A stretch of 64,000 bases of DNA from assembly GCF_022811665.1 (NCBI RefSeq), contig NZ_CP094529.1, forward strand, positions 1,984,001 to 2,048,000, in the 5' to 3' direction. The notes under the pieces were generated by a model, which saw only the letters and a program-made list of their open reading frames with translations, was not told where the DNA came from and made no database searches. The translations under genes were made by a program, and so were the position numbers. The first letter of the stretch is position 1; each line of letters starts with the position of its first letter. Positions 1-9,466 of the stretch are shown here, in pieces. Source of the DNA: Chryseobacterium oryzae (GTDB lineage Bacteria; Bacteroidota; Bacteroidia; Flavobacteriales; Weeksellaceae).

Positions 1-2008
1 TTACATCACAATGAGGATTAAAAGATGTAGGATGAATAATTTCTGAAGCTTTCATACTATCATCGTACATAAATTCCGATAAACCTATCAATCCTCTTCT
101 ATTCTCATTATATCGCTGTAGTTGTGGATTTCTGATATCAGAACCAATAATAACCACTTTTTTTCGCGGAGTGGCTAAAGTTAATGCTAAATTCACTGAA
201 GTAAAAGTTTTACCTTCCCCTTTCACCGTTGAAGTTACAAAAATAACATTCCCTTTTTTACCCTTCGGAAGCATAAAATTAATATTGGTAATCAGTATTC
301 TGAATGCTTCTGCCAATGGCGACAAATCGTTCATCTGAACTATTTCAGGTTCACCTTTCTCTAAAGAAGGCAGTTCACCAATCACTGTAGCACCATGTAT
401 AAGTTTTTCCAGATCATTTTTAGTTTTAATCTTATTATTGAATAATTCGATTAAATAAATAATACCGAACGGAATTAAAAGTCCGATAATTAAAGCTCCT
501 AAATAAATAATCAGCTTCTTTGGAGAAACCGGTATCGGATTCGTTAAAGCATCGTCTACAATTCTAGCTTTTGGTGCGGCTATAGCCAAAGAAATTGCAG
601 CTTCCTCTCTTTTCTGAAGCAACAGTAAATAGAGCTGCTCTTTAATAGTCTGTTGCCTTTCTATGCTTCTGAAAAGCTTTTCCTGAACCGGAATTTTAGA
701 AATTTTTCCCGATAAACGGTTTTGTTCACTATTAATATTGTTTCTTGCTATTTGAAGGGCAGATCTGCTTTTCTGTAAACTTTGAATTACAGAGTTCCTC
801 ATGCTATTCACCTGGTTGGTAAGATCCACAACAAGTGGATTGGCTGTTGTAGAATTTTCTAACAAGCGGCTTCTTTCAATCACCAATTGGTTGTACATTC
901 CAATATTAGATGAAGCATCGGAATCTGAAAGTCCTACGTTGAGAGGTAAAACCTGATAATTGCCCTGTCTGTTAATAGAACTCAATAAACTGTTCACCAA
1001 TTCCAGCTGAGATTCATTCTCTATTTGTTTTTCTCTTCCTTTAGTAGCTGCTTCCAGTGAAAGTTCTGCCTCAGTCTGTATATCTGCAATATTATTTCTA
1101 ACTTTAAAGTCTTCTTTTTGGGTTTCTACAGAACCTAATTCGTTACTAATCAGTTTAATTCTATCATCTATAAAATTAGCTGTTTTCTGCGCCTCAGAAT
1201 TTTTATCAATATTAGCTTCTTTGTTATAATTTATGGCGAGAGAATTTAATATATCTTCGGCCTTTTCTGGTACAGGATCTGTAATAGAAAGTTTAAGTAC
1301 TGTTGCATCTTTCTGAACAAGAGAGACATTTAGCTTTGCAAGATAGTAACGAGCCCTATTCATTCCCGACATAAAATTCAGGAAGAAAAGATTTTGGTTA
1401 TTATCTTCTTTTTTTGGACGGTATAATGAGTTTTTCTGAAACATTATAACACCAAAAGGCATTGAAACAGACTTATTAAATTCAGCAATAATATCTTTAT
1501 TAAAAGACTTAGATTTTAAAATTATTTTATTTCCTTCAATTTCTGCACTAACTTGCTTTTTAGGATATTGTCCGTTTTTATTCTCTTTTATAATTCTTAC
1601 TATAAATGGGGAAGTTTCTTTATAAAGTTCAGATTCTTTAATCTTTCCTTTTGCATAAATTCCTGTTTCAAGAGATTTGTCTCTTACCACAGAAAGCATC
1701 AGTTTTTTAGACTTCAAAATTTCAATTTCGTTATCTACAGAATTGGTACCCATGCCTCCAATTCCTCCCAATTCGGAGATAACTGACATTTCCGGTTGTC
1801 CTGACGCAGATTTTTTAACTTCTTTAATTAGTAATGTAGATTCTGTGCTGTAAATAGGCACACTATATCTCAAGAAAAACCATGCAATTATTAGTGCCGC
1901 AATGACTCCAATGACAAACCAATACCACCTAAACAGATAAGGTTTAATTATTTCTCTAATATTAAGATTTTCTTCCTGAAATTCTTCTGGGTTCTGACTG
2001 TAATCCAC
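1..2008 (-). CDS. Wzc-like polysaccharide chain-length regulator / tyrosine kinase, 3' end cut by window
   Basis: Inner-membrane protein that controls polymer length and export of surface polysaccharide and autophosphorylates on tyrosine. The frame stays open from a GTG at 2008 to the window edge (669 codons seen). It shows an N-terminal membrane segment after about residue 24 ([18 protein letters not shown]), a Wzz-type periplasmic domain with long coiled-coil heptads, a second membrane segment ([17 protein letters not shown]), and the start of the kinase with Walker A ([10 protein letters not shown]) and Walker A' ([13 protein letters not shown]). The C-terminal Walker B and tyrosine tail lie outside. 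GTG was chosen because no ATG lies between it and the in-frame TAG at 2017-2015. It sits 27 bases behind the Wza-like gene in the same operon. Confidence 0.9.
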   Translation of the reverse strand, partial: MDYSQNPEEFQEENLNIREIIKPYLFRWYWFVIGVIAALIIAWFFLRYSVPIYSTESTLLIKEVKKSASGQPEMSVISELGGIGGMGTNSVDNEIEILKSKKLMLSVVRDKSLETGIYAKGKIKESELYKETSPFIVRIIKENKNGQYPKKQVSAEIEGNKIILKSKSFNKDIIAEFNKSVSMPFGVIMFQKNSLYRPKKEDNNQNLFFLNFMSGMNRARYYLAKLNVSLVQKDATVLKLSITDPVPEKAEDILNSLAINYNKEANIDKNSEAQKTANFIDDRIKLISNELGSVETQKEDFKVRNNIADIQTEAELSLEAATKGREKQIENESQLELVNSLLSSINRQGNYQVLPLNVGLSDSDASSNIGMYNQLVIERSRLLENSTTANPLVVDLTNQVNSMRNSVIQSLQKSRSALQIARNNINSEQNRLSGKISKIPVQEKLFRSIERQQTIKEQLYLLLLQKREEAAISLAIAAPKARIVDDALTNPIPVSPKKLIIYLGALIIGLLIPFGIIYLIELFNNKIKTKNDLEKLIHGATVIGELPSLEKGEPEIVQMNDLSPLAEAFRILITNINFMLPKGKKGNVIFVTSTVKGEGKTFTSVNLALTLATPRKKVVIIGSDIRNPQLQRYNENRRGLIGLSEFMYDDSMKASEIIHPTSFNPHCDV

Positions 2009-2035
2009 TATTAACTATTGTGAGGAATTAGAAAT

Positions 2036-2845
2036 TTATTTTTTTGTTAATGCTAACACACCTAATGCAATAGAAGCGATTACTGAAGCAACAGATATAT
2101 ACAATCCTGTATTAGGATCTATTCTGGCTGCTTTTTCACGAACTTCATTGGGTTCAACATAAATTAAATCATTTTGTCTTAAATAATAGTATGGCGAGTT
2201 AAAAAACTGAGCACTCGTTAAATCTACCCTTTCCTGTGTGAATTTACCATCAACATTTCTAACAATCAAAACATTTTTTCTAATTCCAAAAGGAGTAAGA
2301 TCGCCTGCTAAACCAAGAGCAGCGGGTAAAGTTGTATTTCCGTCCGGAATAACATAAGTTCCAGGTCTACTAACTTCTCCCAATATGGATATTTTAAAAT
2401 TAACCAGCTTAATATCAACAGCAGGATCCTTTACATATTTTGAAATTAAATCTACAAGTTTTGTTTTCAAAGATTCTACTGTTTCATCTTTTGCCACTAC
2501 TTTTCCTATTTGTGGAAAATTAATGTTCCAGTCCGTATCTACCATGTATGTGGGACCTGAAACAGGTAATTGCTGAGGAAGATTATTGGAGCTAGGCATA
2601 GAATACTGCGTAATAGTGGTACTCGACGAATAATTCTGATTGAATGGCTTTACAACATCCATATCCTTAGCTGAAACAGATATAATTAACTGATCTCCCG
2701 GCTGTAAAGTACTACGACTGTTCTTTATAGAATTATCAAGTGCAACACTTTCAATATCTTTCATATAGTTGATCTCTTGTCTTGGAGTACAGGAGAAAGC
2801 AGCTAAACCAATAGCTCCGCAGATCATATATCTTCTTAAATTCAT
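2036..2845 (-). CDS. Wza-like polysaccharide export outer-membrane lipoprotein
   Basis: Outer-membrane component of a polysaccharide exporter, the expected partner of the Wzc-like kinase downstream. The protein (269 aa from this start) has a lipoprotein signal ending LAAFSC at about residue 19, then a Poly_export domain (LQPGDQLIISV) and an SLBB-type domain (ILGEVSRPGTYVIPDG), and ends with a hydrophobic segment (SVASVIASIALGVLALT). The open frame extends 16 codons upstream to 2893, but those residues would put charged sequence ahead of a good lipoprotein signal, so ATG 2845 is preferred. It lies 104 bases downstream of the dehydratase gene and 27 bases upstream of the kinase gene. Confidence 0.9.
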   Translation of the reverse strand: MNLRRYMICGAIGLAAFSCTPRQEINYMKDIESVALDNSIKNSRSTLQPGDQLIISVSAKDMDVVKPFNQNYSSSTTITQYSMPSSNNLPQQLPVSGPTYMVDTDWNINFPQIGKVVAKDETVESLKTKLVDLISKYVKDPAVDIKLVNFKISILGEVSRPGTYVIPDGNTTLPAALGLAGDLTPFGIRKNVLIVRNVDGKFTQERVDLTSAQFFNSPYYYLRQNDLIYVEPNEVREKAARIDPNTGLYISVASVIASIALGVLALTKK

Positions 2846-2949
2846 TTTTGAAATTTTTTTCACAAAAATAGGATTATTATTTATAATATACATTTTTTTA
2901 ATTATTAATCTTCTTTGTAACCCAACTCTCCCAACTCTGAATTTTATTA

Positions 2950-4872
2950 TTATTTTCTATCTAAAATCTCAAACTCAGAATTATTGCTTATAAATTCTGG
3001 AACAATGTCTTTAAGGATGCTTACAACTTGGAATTTATCTCTTTTAATTGCAGCTTTAATGATTTGGTTACAAAGTCGATCTATTTTTTCAAACTCTATA
3101 TTGACATCTTTAGAAATCATAATTTTCTGATGTAAAGTAGACAAGGTTTTTGTATTATTTTTTAAAATTTCTTCATATAATTTTTCTCCAGGTCTTAAAC
3201 CAATAAATTTTATTTTTATGTCTTCATCTAAAGTAAACCCCGATAATTTAATCATTTGCTTAGCCAAATCTAAAATTTTAATAGGTTTCCCCATATCAAA
3301 AACAAAAATTTCTCCGCCATTTCCTATTGTTCCAGCTTCCAAAACCAGTTCACAAGCCTCTTGTATTGTCATAAAATAACGAATAATCTCTGGATGTGTA
3401 ACCGTAATAGGACCACCTTTTTCAATTTGCTTTTTAAAGTGAGGAATTACCGAACCATTAGATCCTAAAACATTACCAAATCTTGTAGTAATAAATTTGG
3501 TAGAATTATCTCTGCATCCATAAAGTGCCTGGACGTACATCTCTGCCACTCTCTTTGAAGCTCCCATAATATTAGTTGGATTAACAGCTTTATCTGTGGA
3601 CAACAGCACAAAATGTTCTACATTATATTTTTTTGAGAGTAAAGAAACATTTTTTGTTCCCAAAACGTTTGCAAATATTGCTTCATGGGGATTTTCTTCA
3701 ATAAGAGGGACGTGCTTATATGCCGCTGCATGATAAACCATAGAAAACCAATAATTCTCAAATAAAACTTGTAAACTATAATTATTGGAAACATCTGCTA
3801 AAACAAACTTAAAATTCTGCTCTGGAAATTTTTCTAAAAGATCTAATTTCAGATTATACAAAGGTGTTTCTGCCTGATCTACAATAACTATTACTGAGGG
3901 TTTAAATTGAGCTACTTGTTTTATGATTTCACTACCTATTGAACCCGCTCCTCCCGTTACCAAAATACTTTTCCCAAAATGCCTTTTTCTAACTTCAATA
4001 TTTTCGCTTTTATTAGACTTTCTTTTGAGTAAGTCTTCAATTTGTAAATTACTAATTCCTTTTATAACATTAGACTCATTTATATCATTTAGATTTGGTG
4101 CTTTTAAGACTTTCAGACCATTGTCTAATGCTAAAGTCACCCATTTATTAAGCTCATCTTCAGAAACAATTTCTTCGATAATCAATATAGCATCAAATTT
4201 ATTAAGTATATTTTTATCTTTAAAAAAATTATCAATATTATAAATTTTATTTCCTAATAACATTTTTTTCTGAGAATCAGACTGTTTTATTAGAAAGCCT
4301 TTCAACTTGTAAGAACAATTCCGATTATGCAAAATTGCACGAGCTACAGATACCGAATTACCATCCACTCCAATAACTGCAAGTTTAATTTTTGAAAAAG
4401 AAGCTTGAGCATCAATCAAATCACTAAACATTTGTTTTATTAATAATCGGAATAAAAACATTAAAAAAACCGAAATAAAAAAATATAAATAAATAAACAG
4501 ATTCGAATATATATATTCATCGAAAATGCTTTTAAGAATTAAATTGAGCAACAAAATAGTTAATAATGTACTCCCCGAGCAAAGTATTATTTTAAAAAAA
4601 ACATAGTGATGAGCGATTTTAGTAAATTTTTGATAAAAATAAATGAAAATAACATTCACAATAACTACAAGAGCTATTTTAAAGAAAATATATCGAGAGA
4701 AACTCTCTTTTACATGAAGATTATCGAAAATAAAATATAAAATAGAAATAGATATAATTGACAATAAAACATCTAAAACAAACACAACCCATTCTGATGG
4801 ATAGCTTAGCTTAATATTTTTAAAATAATCTCTTATAGAAAGAGATTTAAAAGCATGTATAAGCTTTTTCAT
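2950..4872 (-). CDS. FlaA1/CapD-type nucleotide-sugar 4,6-dehydratase, membrane-bound
   Basis: Probable UDP-N-acetylglucosamine 4,6-dehydratase making an activated deoxysugar for the polysaccharide of this operon. The 640-aa size fits the large WbpM/PglF/CapD class. About four membrane helices occupy roughly residues 27-145, followed by a CoA-binding-like domain and then the short-chain dehydratase domain with the Rossmann motif VTGGAGSIGSEI near residue 305, AAAYKHVPL, and STDKAVNPTNIMGASKR. In that last motif Met stands where most SDR enzymes have the catalytic Tyr, as is usual in this class (SMK rather than SYK). First gene of the minus-strand polysaccharide operon. The exact sugar cannot be told from sequence. 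Confidence 0.9.
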   Translation of the reverse strand: MKKLIHAFKSLSIRDYFKNIKLSYPSEWVVFVLDVLLSIISISILYFIFDNLHVKESFSRYIFFKIALVVIVNVIFIYFYQKFTKIAHHYVFFKIILCSGSTLLTILLLNLILKSIFDEYIYSNLFIYLYFFISVFLMFLFRLLIKQMFSDLIDAQASFSKIKLAVIGVDGNSVSVARAILHNRNCSYKLKGFLIKQSDSQKKMLLGNKIYNIDNFFKDKNILNKFDAILIIEEIVSEDELNKWVTLALDNGLKVLKAPNLNDINESNVIKGISNLQIEDLLKRKSNKSENIEVRKRHFGKSILVTGGAGSIGSEIIKQVAQFKPSVIVIVDQAETPLYNLKLDLLEKFPEQNFKFVLADVSNNYSLQVLFENYWFSMVYHAAAYKHVPLIEENPHEAIFANVLGTKNVSLLSKKYNVEHFVLLSTDKAVNPTNIMGASKRVAEMYVQALYGCRDNSTKFITTRFGNVLGSNGSVIPHFKKQIEKGGPITVTHPEIIRYFMTIQEACELVLEAGTIGNGGEIFVFDMGKPIKILDLAKQMIKLSGFTLDEDIKIKFIGLRPGEKLYEEILKNNTKTLSTLHQKIMISKDVNIEFEKIDRLCNQIIKAAIKRDKFQVVSILKDIVPEFISNNSEFEILDRK

Positions 4873-4895
4873 CTAACAATTAAATTCCTAACTTA

Positions 4896-4903
4896 CAAAT
4901 ATA
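4896..4903 (-). promoter_or_regulatory. Candidate -7 box of the polysaccharide operon
   Basis: On the minus strand this reads TATATTTG, an exact match to the Bacteroidota -7 consensus TAnnTTTG, 24 bases upstream of the dehydratase ATG. No TTG is present at the expected -33 distance, so this is a half-supported promoter. Confidence 0.4.
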
Positions 4904-5010
4904 TTTAGAATAGATATTTAGAATGATAAACACATTTTATTGAACTAAAACAAATTGCTCTATTATTTTTTAACGCTTAACATATTTATTATTAAAAAAA
5001 CATGTAATAT

Positions 5011-5853
5011 TTAAAATAATACTTCTTTTTTATTTAAAAGTAAACTTACCCATTCTTCTTTCTGCAATTTCTTTTTAAGGACTAAATTATTTTCTTCACA
5101 GACTTCTAAAATATCATCAACATCGAAAAAACATAACCCTGAAAGTAATAATTCGCCACTATTATTGAGTACCGATGTATAAGTGGGAATATCCGAAATT
5201 AAAATATTCCGATTAATGTTAGCCAGAATAATATCAAACTTTTCTTTTCCAAGATTTTCTGCGGTCCCTAATTCTATATTCAGCTCAACATTATTTCTAA
5301 CAGCATTTTCTTTAGAGTTTTCTACCGACCACTCGTCTATATCGATTGCTAAAGTATCTGCTGCACCATTCTGTTTCGCATAAATTGCTAAAACCGAGGT
5401 ACCACAACCCATATCCAGAACTTTCTTATTCTGAAAATCCATATCCATCATTTGCTGAATCATTAAATGGGTAGTGGGATGATGCCCTGTTCCAAAAGAC
5501 ATTTTAGGCTGAATAACGATCTCATGCATTCCAGGTACAGATTCATGAAATTCTGCTCTAATTAAAACTTTGTCATCGATATTAATTGGCTCGAAATTTT
5601 TCTCCCATTCTTCATTCCAATTAATGTTGGGCATTTCTTTATAAGAGTATTGAATTTCAACATCGTTGTTCTGGAGAAGAGAAATTCCTTGAAGCTGATT
5701 TTCATTGAATATATCTTTTTGAATGTATCCTAAAATACCATCAAATTCCTCTGTAAAACTATCGAAACCAATTTCAATAAGCTCCGCCATTAATATTTCG
5801 TTCCACGGATAAAGGGGAGATATTTTAAAATCAAATTCAAGATAATTCTGCAT
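5011..5853 (-). CDS. prmA: Ribosomal protein L11 methyltransferase
   Basis: SAM-dependent methyltransferase that trimethylates ribosomal protein L11. The 280-aa protein has the usual PrmA plan: an N-terminal substrate-binding domain (to about residue 110), the linker motif MSFGTGHHPTT, the SAM-binding loop VLDMGCGTSVLAIYA near residue 145, and the catalytic-site motif LANINRNIL. It stands alone on the minus strand, with a TATTTTTG -7-like box at 5875-5868 just upstream and no good -33. No terminator hairpin is evident between its stop and the polysaccharide operon promoter region. The assignment rests on motif order and length and is firm. Confidence 0.95.
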   Translation of the reverse strand: MQNYLEFDFKISPLYPWNEILMAELIEIGFDSFTEEFDGILGYIQKDIFNENQLQGISLLQNNDVEIQYSYKEMPNINWNEEWEKNFEPINIDDKVLIRAEFHESVPGMHEIVIQPKMSFGTGHHPTTHLMIQQMMDMDFQNKKVLDMGCGTSVLAIYAKQNGAADTLAIDIDEWSVENSKENAVRNNVELNIELGTAENLGKEKFDIILANINRNILISDIPTYTSVLNNSGELLLSGLCFFDVDDILEVCEENNLVLKKKLQKEEWVSLLLNKKEVLF

Positions 5854-6025
5854 ACAATATATTTTTGCAAAAATAGTGTTTTCAATACTTAAAAACTAAA
5901 GCCAAACAGAATAATTTTACTTATCATAATATTCGGCAGATTTTTTGCACCATAAAATTATGTAAGTGCTTGAAATACTTACAAAATATTCCACCAAAAC
6001 AAATTAAAATTACAAAACATCTATT

Positions 6026-6292
6026 ATGAAAACAACATTTGCCATTGTCGCAATCTCCGCAATTAGTTTGTTGAGCTGTGCAGATAAAAAAGAAAACAGA
6101 GAAGAATTTAAAGAAGAACACAATAAAGATTTCATGAGAAATGATATGGGCGAAACTGCTGCTGCTCATTCCGAAAAATCTTCAGATCGGGATAAAGATA
6201 CTCCAAAAGCGTTAAAAGATACTGCTGCAACACCTACAGATTATAAAAGTAAAGAATCCAGACCCAATACTTCTGTTGGTGGTTCCAGATAA
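6026..6292 (+). CDS. Small charged lipoprotein, function unknown
   Basis: The 88-aa product begins with a lipoprotein signal peptide (lipobox LLSC, Cys at about residue 18). The rest is almost entirely charged and polar (KKENREEFKEEHNKD and a Lys/Asp/Thr-rich tail) with no predicted fold, which resembles disordered periplasmic or surface lipoproteins. It is preceded by an A-rich leader and followed by a clear terminator at 6316-6349, so it looks like a one-gene unit. I recognise no family. The signal sequence and terminator make a real gene likely. Confidence 0.7.
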   Translation: MKTTFAIVAISAISLLSCADKKENREEFKEEHNKDFMRNDMGETAAAHSEKSSDRDKDTPKALKDTAATPTDYKSKESRPNTSVGGSR

Positions 6293-6315
6293 ACTAACTC
6301 ATCTATAATTACAAT

Positions 6316-6349
6316 AATCCGTTTCAAAATTGAGACGGATTAATTTTTT
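6316..6349 (+). terminator. Intrinsic terminator after the small lipoprotein gene
   Basis: Inverted repeat AATCCGT ... ACGGATT with an extra TCA/TGA pairing inside, followed by TTTTTTATT. Confidence 0.75.
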
Positions 6350-6552
6350 ATTGATTGCTTGCAATCAGAAATAATTTTATTTCAGCATTAGTTTTAAATC
6401 TAAAATGTGGATTATTTCAAAATAACAAAGGCTCATTGATTTTTAGTAATATGATTAAAACTGACATTCTTATCAATTTCAATATAAAAACAAATCTTTC
6501 ATAGATTCGAAATTATTTTTATTAAAAAAGAATAAATATTTACCATAATTAT

Positions 6553-6560
6553 TACATTTG
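6553..6560 (+). promoter_or_regulatory. -7 box that decides the start of the thioredoxin-fold gene
   Basis: TACATTTG matches TAnnTTTG exactly. The predicted transcript starts near 6566-6568, downstream of the in-frame TTG at 6558, so translation most likely starts at ATG 6579. No clear -33 TTG is seen. Confidence 0.55.
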
Positions 6561-6578
6561 TTCAAACAAAAAAAATTC

Positions 6579-7739
6579 ATGAAAAAGACAGCAATATTTT
6601 CCTTATTATTCTTTGCAGCATTAGCTTTTGCACAGGGAATCAAATTTGAAGAGGGAAATTTTAAAACACTCTTAGCAAAGGCTAAGAAAGAAAACAAACT
6701 TATATTTATTGATGCTTATGCGGTATGGTGTGGACCGTGCAAATTGATGGTTAAAAACATCTTTCCGCTTCAATCTGTTGGAGATCATTACAACAGTCAT
6801 TTCGTCAATGCTAAAATTGATATGGAAAAAGGAGAAGGTATTGAACTTGCCAAAAAATATAATGTAAAAGTTTTTCCTACTTACCTGTTTATTAACGGCG
6901 ATGGCGAAGAAGTTCACAGAACGATTGGTTACGTAGAGGAAAAAGATTTTATCCAGTTTGCAAAAGATGCAGAAGACCCAAGCAAAAGGCTTACTTCCTT
7001 AAAACAAAAATTTGAAAAAGGAGAAAAAGATCCAGAATTTTTGTTAAAACTTGCAGAACTTACAATGTATAGCGATGCAAAACTATCCAATATGGTTCTT
7101 GAACGTTATTTTGCTGCCAAACCAGAGTTGAATCAAACAAACTTACAGCTTTTGTTTCAAGTTATGAAAAGCACCGAAGATCCATCATACAAAATTTTTG
7201 TGGACAGAAAACAAGATATTCTGAAAATGTTGCCTGAGAAAAATTATGATAACATCAATAAAAATGTAAAAGTTAATACGATTCTTGCTAAGGCATACAA
7301 TCCTGAAACAAAAAAGTATAATGATGCATATTTCTTAGCGGAAACTCAAAAATTCATGACTCAGCCAGAAGCTGAAAAGCTATTGGTAAAAGTAAAATCT
7401 AACAAGGCTCTAAAAGAAAAAGATTTTGCAACTTATGAAAAGCTTGCTTTAGAAACGTATAAAGATTACTCTTCTGCATCTTCTGAAGAACTTAATTCTG
7501 TAGCGTGGAACTTTTTTGAAAATATCAGCACAAAGACCTCTTTAGAAACTGCTATAAAATGGGCTCAGGAATCGGTGAATAAAAATACAAATTATGCCAA
7601 TACCGATACTTTGGCTAATCTTTACCATAAAATTGGTGATAAGAAAAACGCAAAAATCTGGGCAGAAAAATCTATTGAACTTGCAAAAGCAAGTGGAGAA
7701 GATTCTACTGATACAGAAAAACTTTTAAAGAGCCTGTAA
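6579..7739 (+). CDS. Exported thioredoxin-fold protein with helical C-terminal region
   Basis: Periplasmic thiol-disulfide or chaperone-like protein of 386 aa. A cleavable signal peptide ends near AFAQG (residue 20). A thioredoxin-like domain of the Thioredoxin_7/DUF255 type follows, with WCGPC at residues 50-54 and the cis-proline region VKVFPTYLFI. From about residue 140 on, the sequence is helical and repeat-like, probably TPR-like (SVAWNFFENIS, YANTDTLANLYHKIGDKKNAKIWAEKSIELA). Family members with this plan are common in Bacteroidota, but substrates are not known to me. It ends at a strong terminator (7767-7801) and starts behind its own -7 box. Confidence 0.85.
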   Translation: MKKTAIFSLLFFAALAFAQGIKFEEGNFKTLLAKAKKENKLIFIDAYAVWCGPCKLMVKNIFPLQSVGDHYNSHFVNAKIDMEKGEGIELAKKYNVKVFPTYLFINGDGEEVHRTIGYVEEKDFIQFAKDAEDPSKRLTSLKQKFEKGEKDPEFLLKLAELTMYSDAKLSNMVLERYFAAKPELNQTNLQLLFQVMKSTEDPSYKIFVDRKQDILKMLPEKNYDNINKNVKVNTILAKAYNPETKKYNDAYFLAETQKFMTQPEAEKLLVKVKSNKALKEKDFATYEKLALETYKDYSSASSEELNSVAWNFFENISTKTSLETAIKWAQESVNKNTNYANTDTLANLYHKIGDKKNAKIWAEKSIELAKASGEDSTDTEKLLKSL

Positions 7740-7766
7740 AAACAATCTCACTTTAAAATTCTTATA

Positions 7767-7801
7767 AGCGATGCAATATAATTATGCATCGCTTTTTTTT
7801 T
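7767..7801 (+). terminator. Strong intrinsic terminator
   Basis: Perfect 9-bp stem AGCGATGCA / TGCATCGCT with an 8-base loop and a run of nine T. Confidence 0.95.
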
Positions 7802-7864
7802 ATTTGAATATTTATCTTCAAAGCTATAGATATTAAATAAATCATCATATTGAAATAAACCAGC

Positions 7865-7934
7865 TTTTGTCATTATGAAAAAAGTCTCAACTTTCTGAAA
7901 TACCAACAGTTTAAATTCCTTCGGAATGACAAAA
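7865..7934. repeat. Intergenic palindromic repeat element
   Basis: Perfect 10-bp terminal inverted repeats TTTTGTCATT (7865-7874) and AATGACAAAA (7925-7934) enclose 50 bases, with a CCTTCGG block just inside the right end. The layout resembles short dispersed palindromic elements of flavobacterial intergenic DNA. I see only one copy in this window. Confidence 0.5.
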
Positions 7935-8035
7935 TCAATACTAAAAACTCATTGCTAATTGCAAACAATCAGGATACTAAATCATATAAGAGTAATTTCT
8001 TTCAATTTATACCATACAGATATTCATTATATTAC

Positions 8036-8071
8036 AAAAAAAATCCGCTATACTTTTTGTATAACGGATTT
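8036..8071 (-). terminator. Terminator of the rpsF-rpsR-rplI operon
   Basis: On the minus strand, AAATCCG and GTATA pair with TATAC and CGGATTT around a five-base loop, with one internal mismatch, and a run of eight T follows. It begins 21 bases after the rplI stop. Confidence 0.9.
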
Positions 8072-8091
8072 AAATATTTTAAAGAAATTTC

Positions 8092-8601
8092 TTAAGCTTC
8101 TTCAGCAGGAGTTTCTTCTTTTTTAGCAGGAGCAGCCTTTGGAGCTTCTACCGGTGCGTCTGATACGATATCAAACTCGAAGTTATACTCTACATTTCTG
8201 TGTAATCTGATGTTAGCAGTTACTTTACCTGTTCTCTTAATTGTGTTACCAGGAATTTTGATGTATTTTTTCTCAACAGAAACACCAGCTTTCTCAAGAG
8301 CAGCAGAAAGATCTGCATTGTTGATAGAACCGAATAATCTGTCTCCTGATCCTACTTTTGCAGGGATTGTAACAGAAGTTTTCTTCAATTGTTCCACTTT
8401 AGCGTTAGCTGCAGCGATCAATTTAGCTTCTTCTTCTTTTCTAGCTTCTAAAGTAGCTTCTAAAGCAGCTTTATTTTTTGGAGTAGCCAAAACTGCATAA
8501 CCTTGCGGTAATAAGAAGTTTCTTGCGTAACCAGGTTTTACACTTACTGTGTCGAACTCAAGACCTAAGTTTTCTACGTCTTTTTTTAGGATAATGTCCA
8601 T
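8092..8601 (-). CDS. rplI: 50S ribosomal protein L9
   Basis: Large-subunit protein that binds 23S rRNA near the L1 stalk. The 169-aa product begins MDIILKKDVENLG and has the conserved KPGYARNFLLPQGYA motif (about residues 22-36), the long connecting helix (about 41-75) and the C-terminal rRNA-binding domain (about 76-148). It is about 20 residues longer than typical L9 owing to an Ala/Pro/Lys/Glu-rich tail (EAPKAAPAKKEETPAEEA), presumably disordered. It is the last gene of the operon, separated from rpsR by a 155-base spacer that carries a hairpin and heptanucleotide repeats. Confidence 0.97.
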   Translation of the reverse strand: MDIILKKDVENLGLEFDTVSVKPGYARNFLLPQGYAVLATPKNKAALEATLEARKEEEAKLIAAANAKVEQLKKTSVTIPAKVGSGDRLFGSINNADLSAALEKAGVSVEKKYIKIPGNTIKRTGKVTANIRLHRNVEYNFEFDIVSDAPVEAPKAAPAKKEETPAEEA

Positions 8602-8617
8602 TGTTGTTGTCTTGTTT

Positions 8618-8679
8618 AGATTCTAGATTTCAGATTCTAGATTTCAGATTTTTTCTGATGCCTAATTTCTGATGTCTAA
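8618..8679. repeat. Heptanucleotide and 14-base tandem repeats in the rpsR-rplI spacer
   Basis: 8618-8652 holds five tandem AGATTYY heptamers. 8652-8679 holds two tandem copies of a 14-mer, TTTCTGATGCCTAA and TTTCTGATGTCTAA, differing at one base. Both have a period that is a multiple of seven. They lie in the presumed 5' leader of rplI. Confidence 0.8.
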
Positions 8680-8711
8680 AACAGTTAGAATTAAATAATT
8701 TATTCAGCAAC

Positions 8712-8745
8712 AAAAGAAGCAAAAGTCTTTCATCTTGCTTCTTTT
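8712..8745 (-). terminator. Hairpin after rpsR, possible attenuator or processing site
   Basis: Perfect 11-bp stem (AAAAGAAGCAA / TTGCTTCTTTT) with a 12-base loop, starting 11 bases beyond the rpsR stop. The T-tract is short (TTTT then GTTGC), so partial termination before rplI or an RNA-processing role is as likely as full termination. Confidence 0.55.
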
Positions 8746-8756
8746 ATCTTTTAGTC

Positions 8757-9059
8757 TTATTTTAATAAATCTGCTACGTAAGGCATCAAAGCAAGGTGTC
8801 TTGCTCTCTTAATTGCAGCAGAAACTTTTCTTTGATACTTTAAAGAAGTTCCTGTATATCTTCTTGGTAAAATTTTACCTTGCTCGTTTACGAACTGTAA
8901 TAAGAAATCAGCATCTTTATAATCTACATGCTTAATTCCGTATTTTTTGAATCTACAGTATTTCTTTTCAGATTTTGTATTGATATCAAGCGGAGTAAGG
9001 AATTTTACTTCAGATTCTCCTCCAGCTGAGGCTTGTTTAGCCATATCATCTATTGCCAT
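8757..9059 (-). CDS. rpsR: 30S ribosomal protein S18
   Basis: Small-subunit protein that pairs with S6 on the platform. The 100-aa product has the conserved core ([43 protein letters not shown]) after a lineage-typical N-terminal extension of about 30 residues. The zinc-ribbon cysteines of the C-plus form are absent: only one Cys ([10 protein letters not shown]) remains. No GGAGG-type sequence lies upstream, and the leader is A-rich (AAAGACAAAGAC). In Flavobacterium johnsoniae, S18, S6 and S21 are reported to mask the anti-Shine-Dalgarno sequence, which fits the lack of such sites here. Confidence 0.97.
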   Translation of the reverse strand: MAIDDMAKQASAGGESEVKFLTPLDINTKSEKKYCRFKKYGIKHVDYKDADFLLQFVNEQGKILPRRYTGTSLKYQRKVSAAIKRARHLALMPYVADLLK

Positions 9060-9091
9060 GTCTTTGTCTTTTTAGATTGTGGGTTAATAAA

Positions 9092-9433
9092 TTAAGCTTT
9101 TGCAGCCTTTAGTTTAGTTCTTCTTGTTACAGCATATTCTACAGCATGCTTGTCTAGTTTTGTAGTAAGGTAACGGATTACTCTTTCGTCGCGTTTGAAT
9201 GCCAATTCTAGATCAGCTACTACAGAACCTTCTCCTTTAAACTCAATTAAAGTATAGAATCCATTCTTTTTCAATTGAATAGGATAAGCTAATTTCTTTA
9301 ATCCCCAATTTTCTCTTGTTACAATTTCGCAGTTCTTTTCTTTTAAAAGATCTTCGAATTTTTTCACTGCTTCCTCCACCTGAGCATCAGATAGAACGGG
9401 AGTTAAAATGAAAACAGTCTCGTAATTGTTCAT
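9092..9433 (-). CDS. rpsF: 30S ribosomal protein S6
   Basis: Small-subunit protein partnering S18. The 113-aa product begins [16 protein letters not shown], as is standard for S6, and contains the [19 protein letters not shown] and [14 protein letters not shown] segments. The frame is open 12 codons further up to 9469, but that extension falls into the promoter's transcription-start region, so ATG 9433 is chosen. It is the first gene of the rpsF-rpsR-rplI operon, driven by a two-box promoter at 9497-9467, with the predicted RNA start about 28 bases before the ATG. Confidence 0.96.
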   Translation of the reverse strand: MNNYETVFILTPVLSDAQVEEAVKKFEDLLKEKNCEIVTRENWGLKKLAYPIQLKKNGFYTLIEFKGEGSVVADLELAFKRDERVIRYLTTKLDKHAVEYAVTRRTKLKAAKA

Positions 9434-9466
9434 AATGTAAATAAATTTGTTAATTATTTCGAGGTG

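Larger units (their letters stand above)
7740..8091. other. Intergenic stretch between convergent genes
   Basis: These 352 bases contain two facing terminators (7767-7801 plus; 8036-8071 minus) and an imperfect palindromic repeat (7865-7934). I see no plausible small gene or promoter in the rest. Confidence 0.7.
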
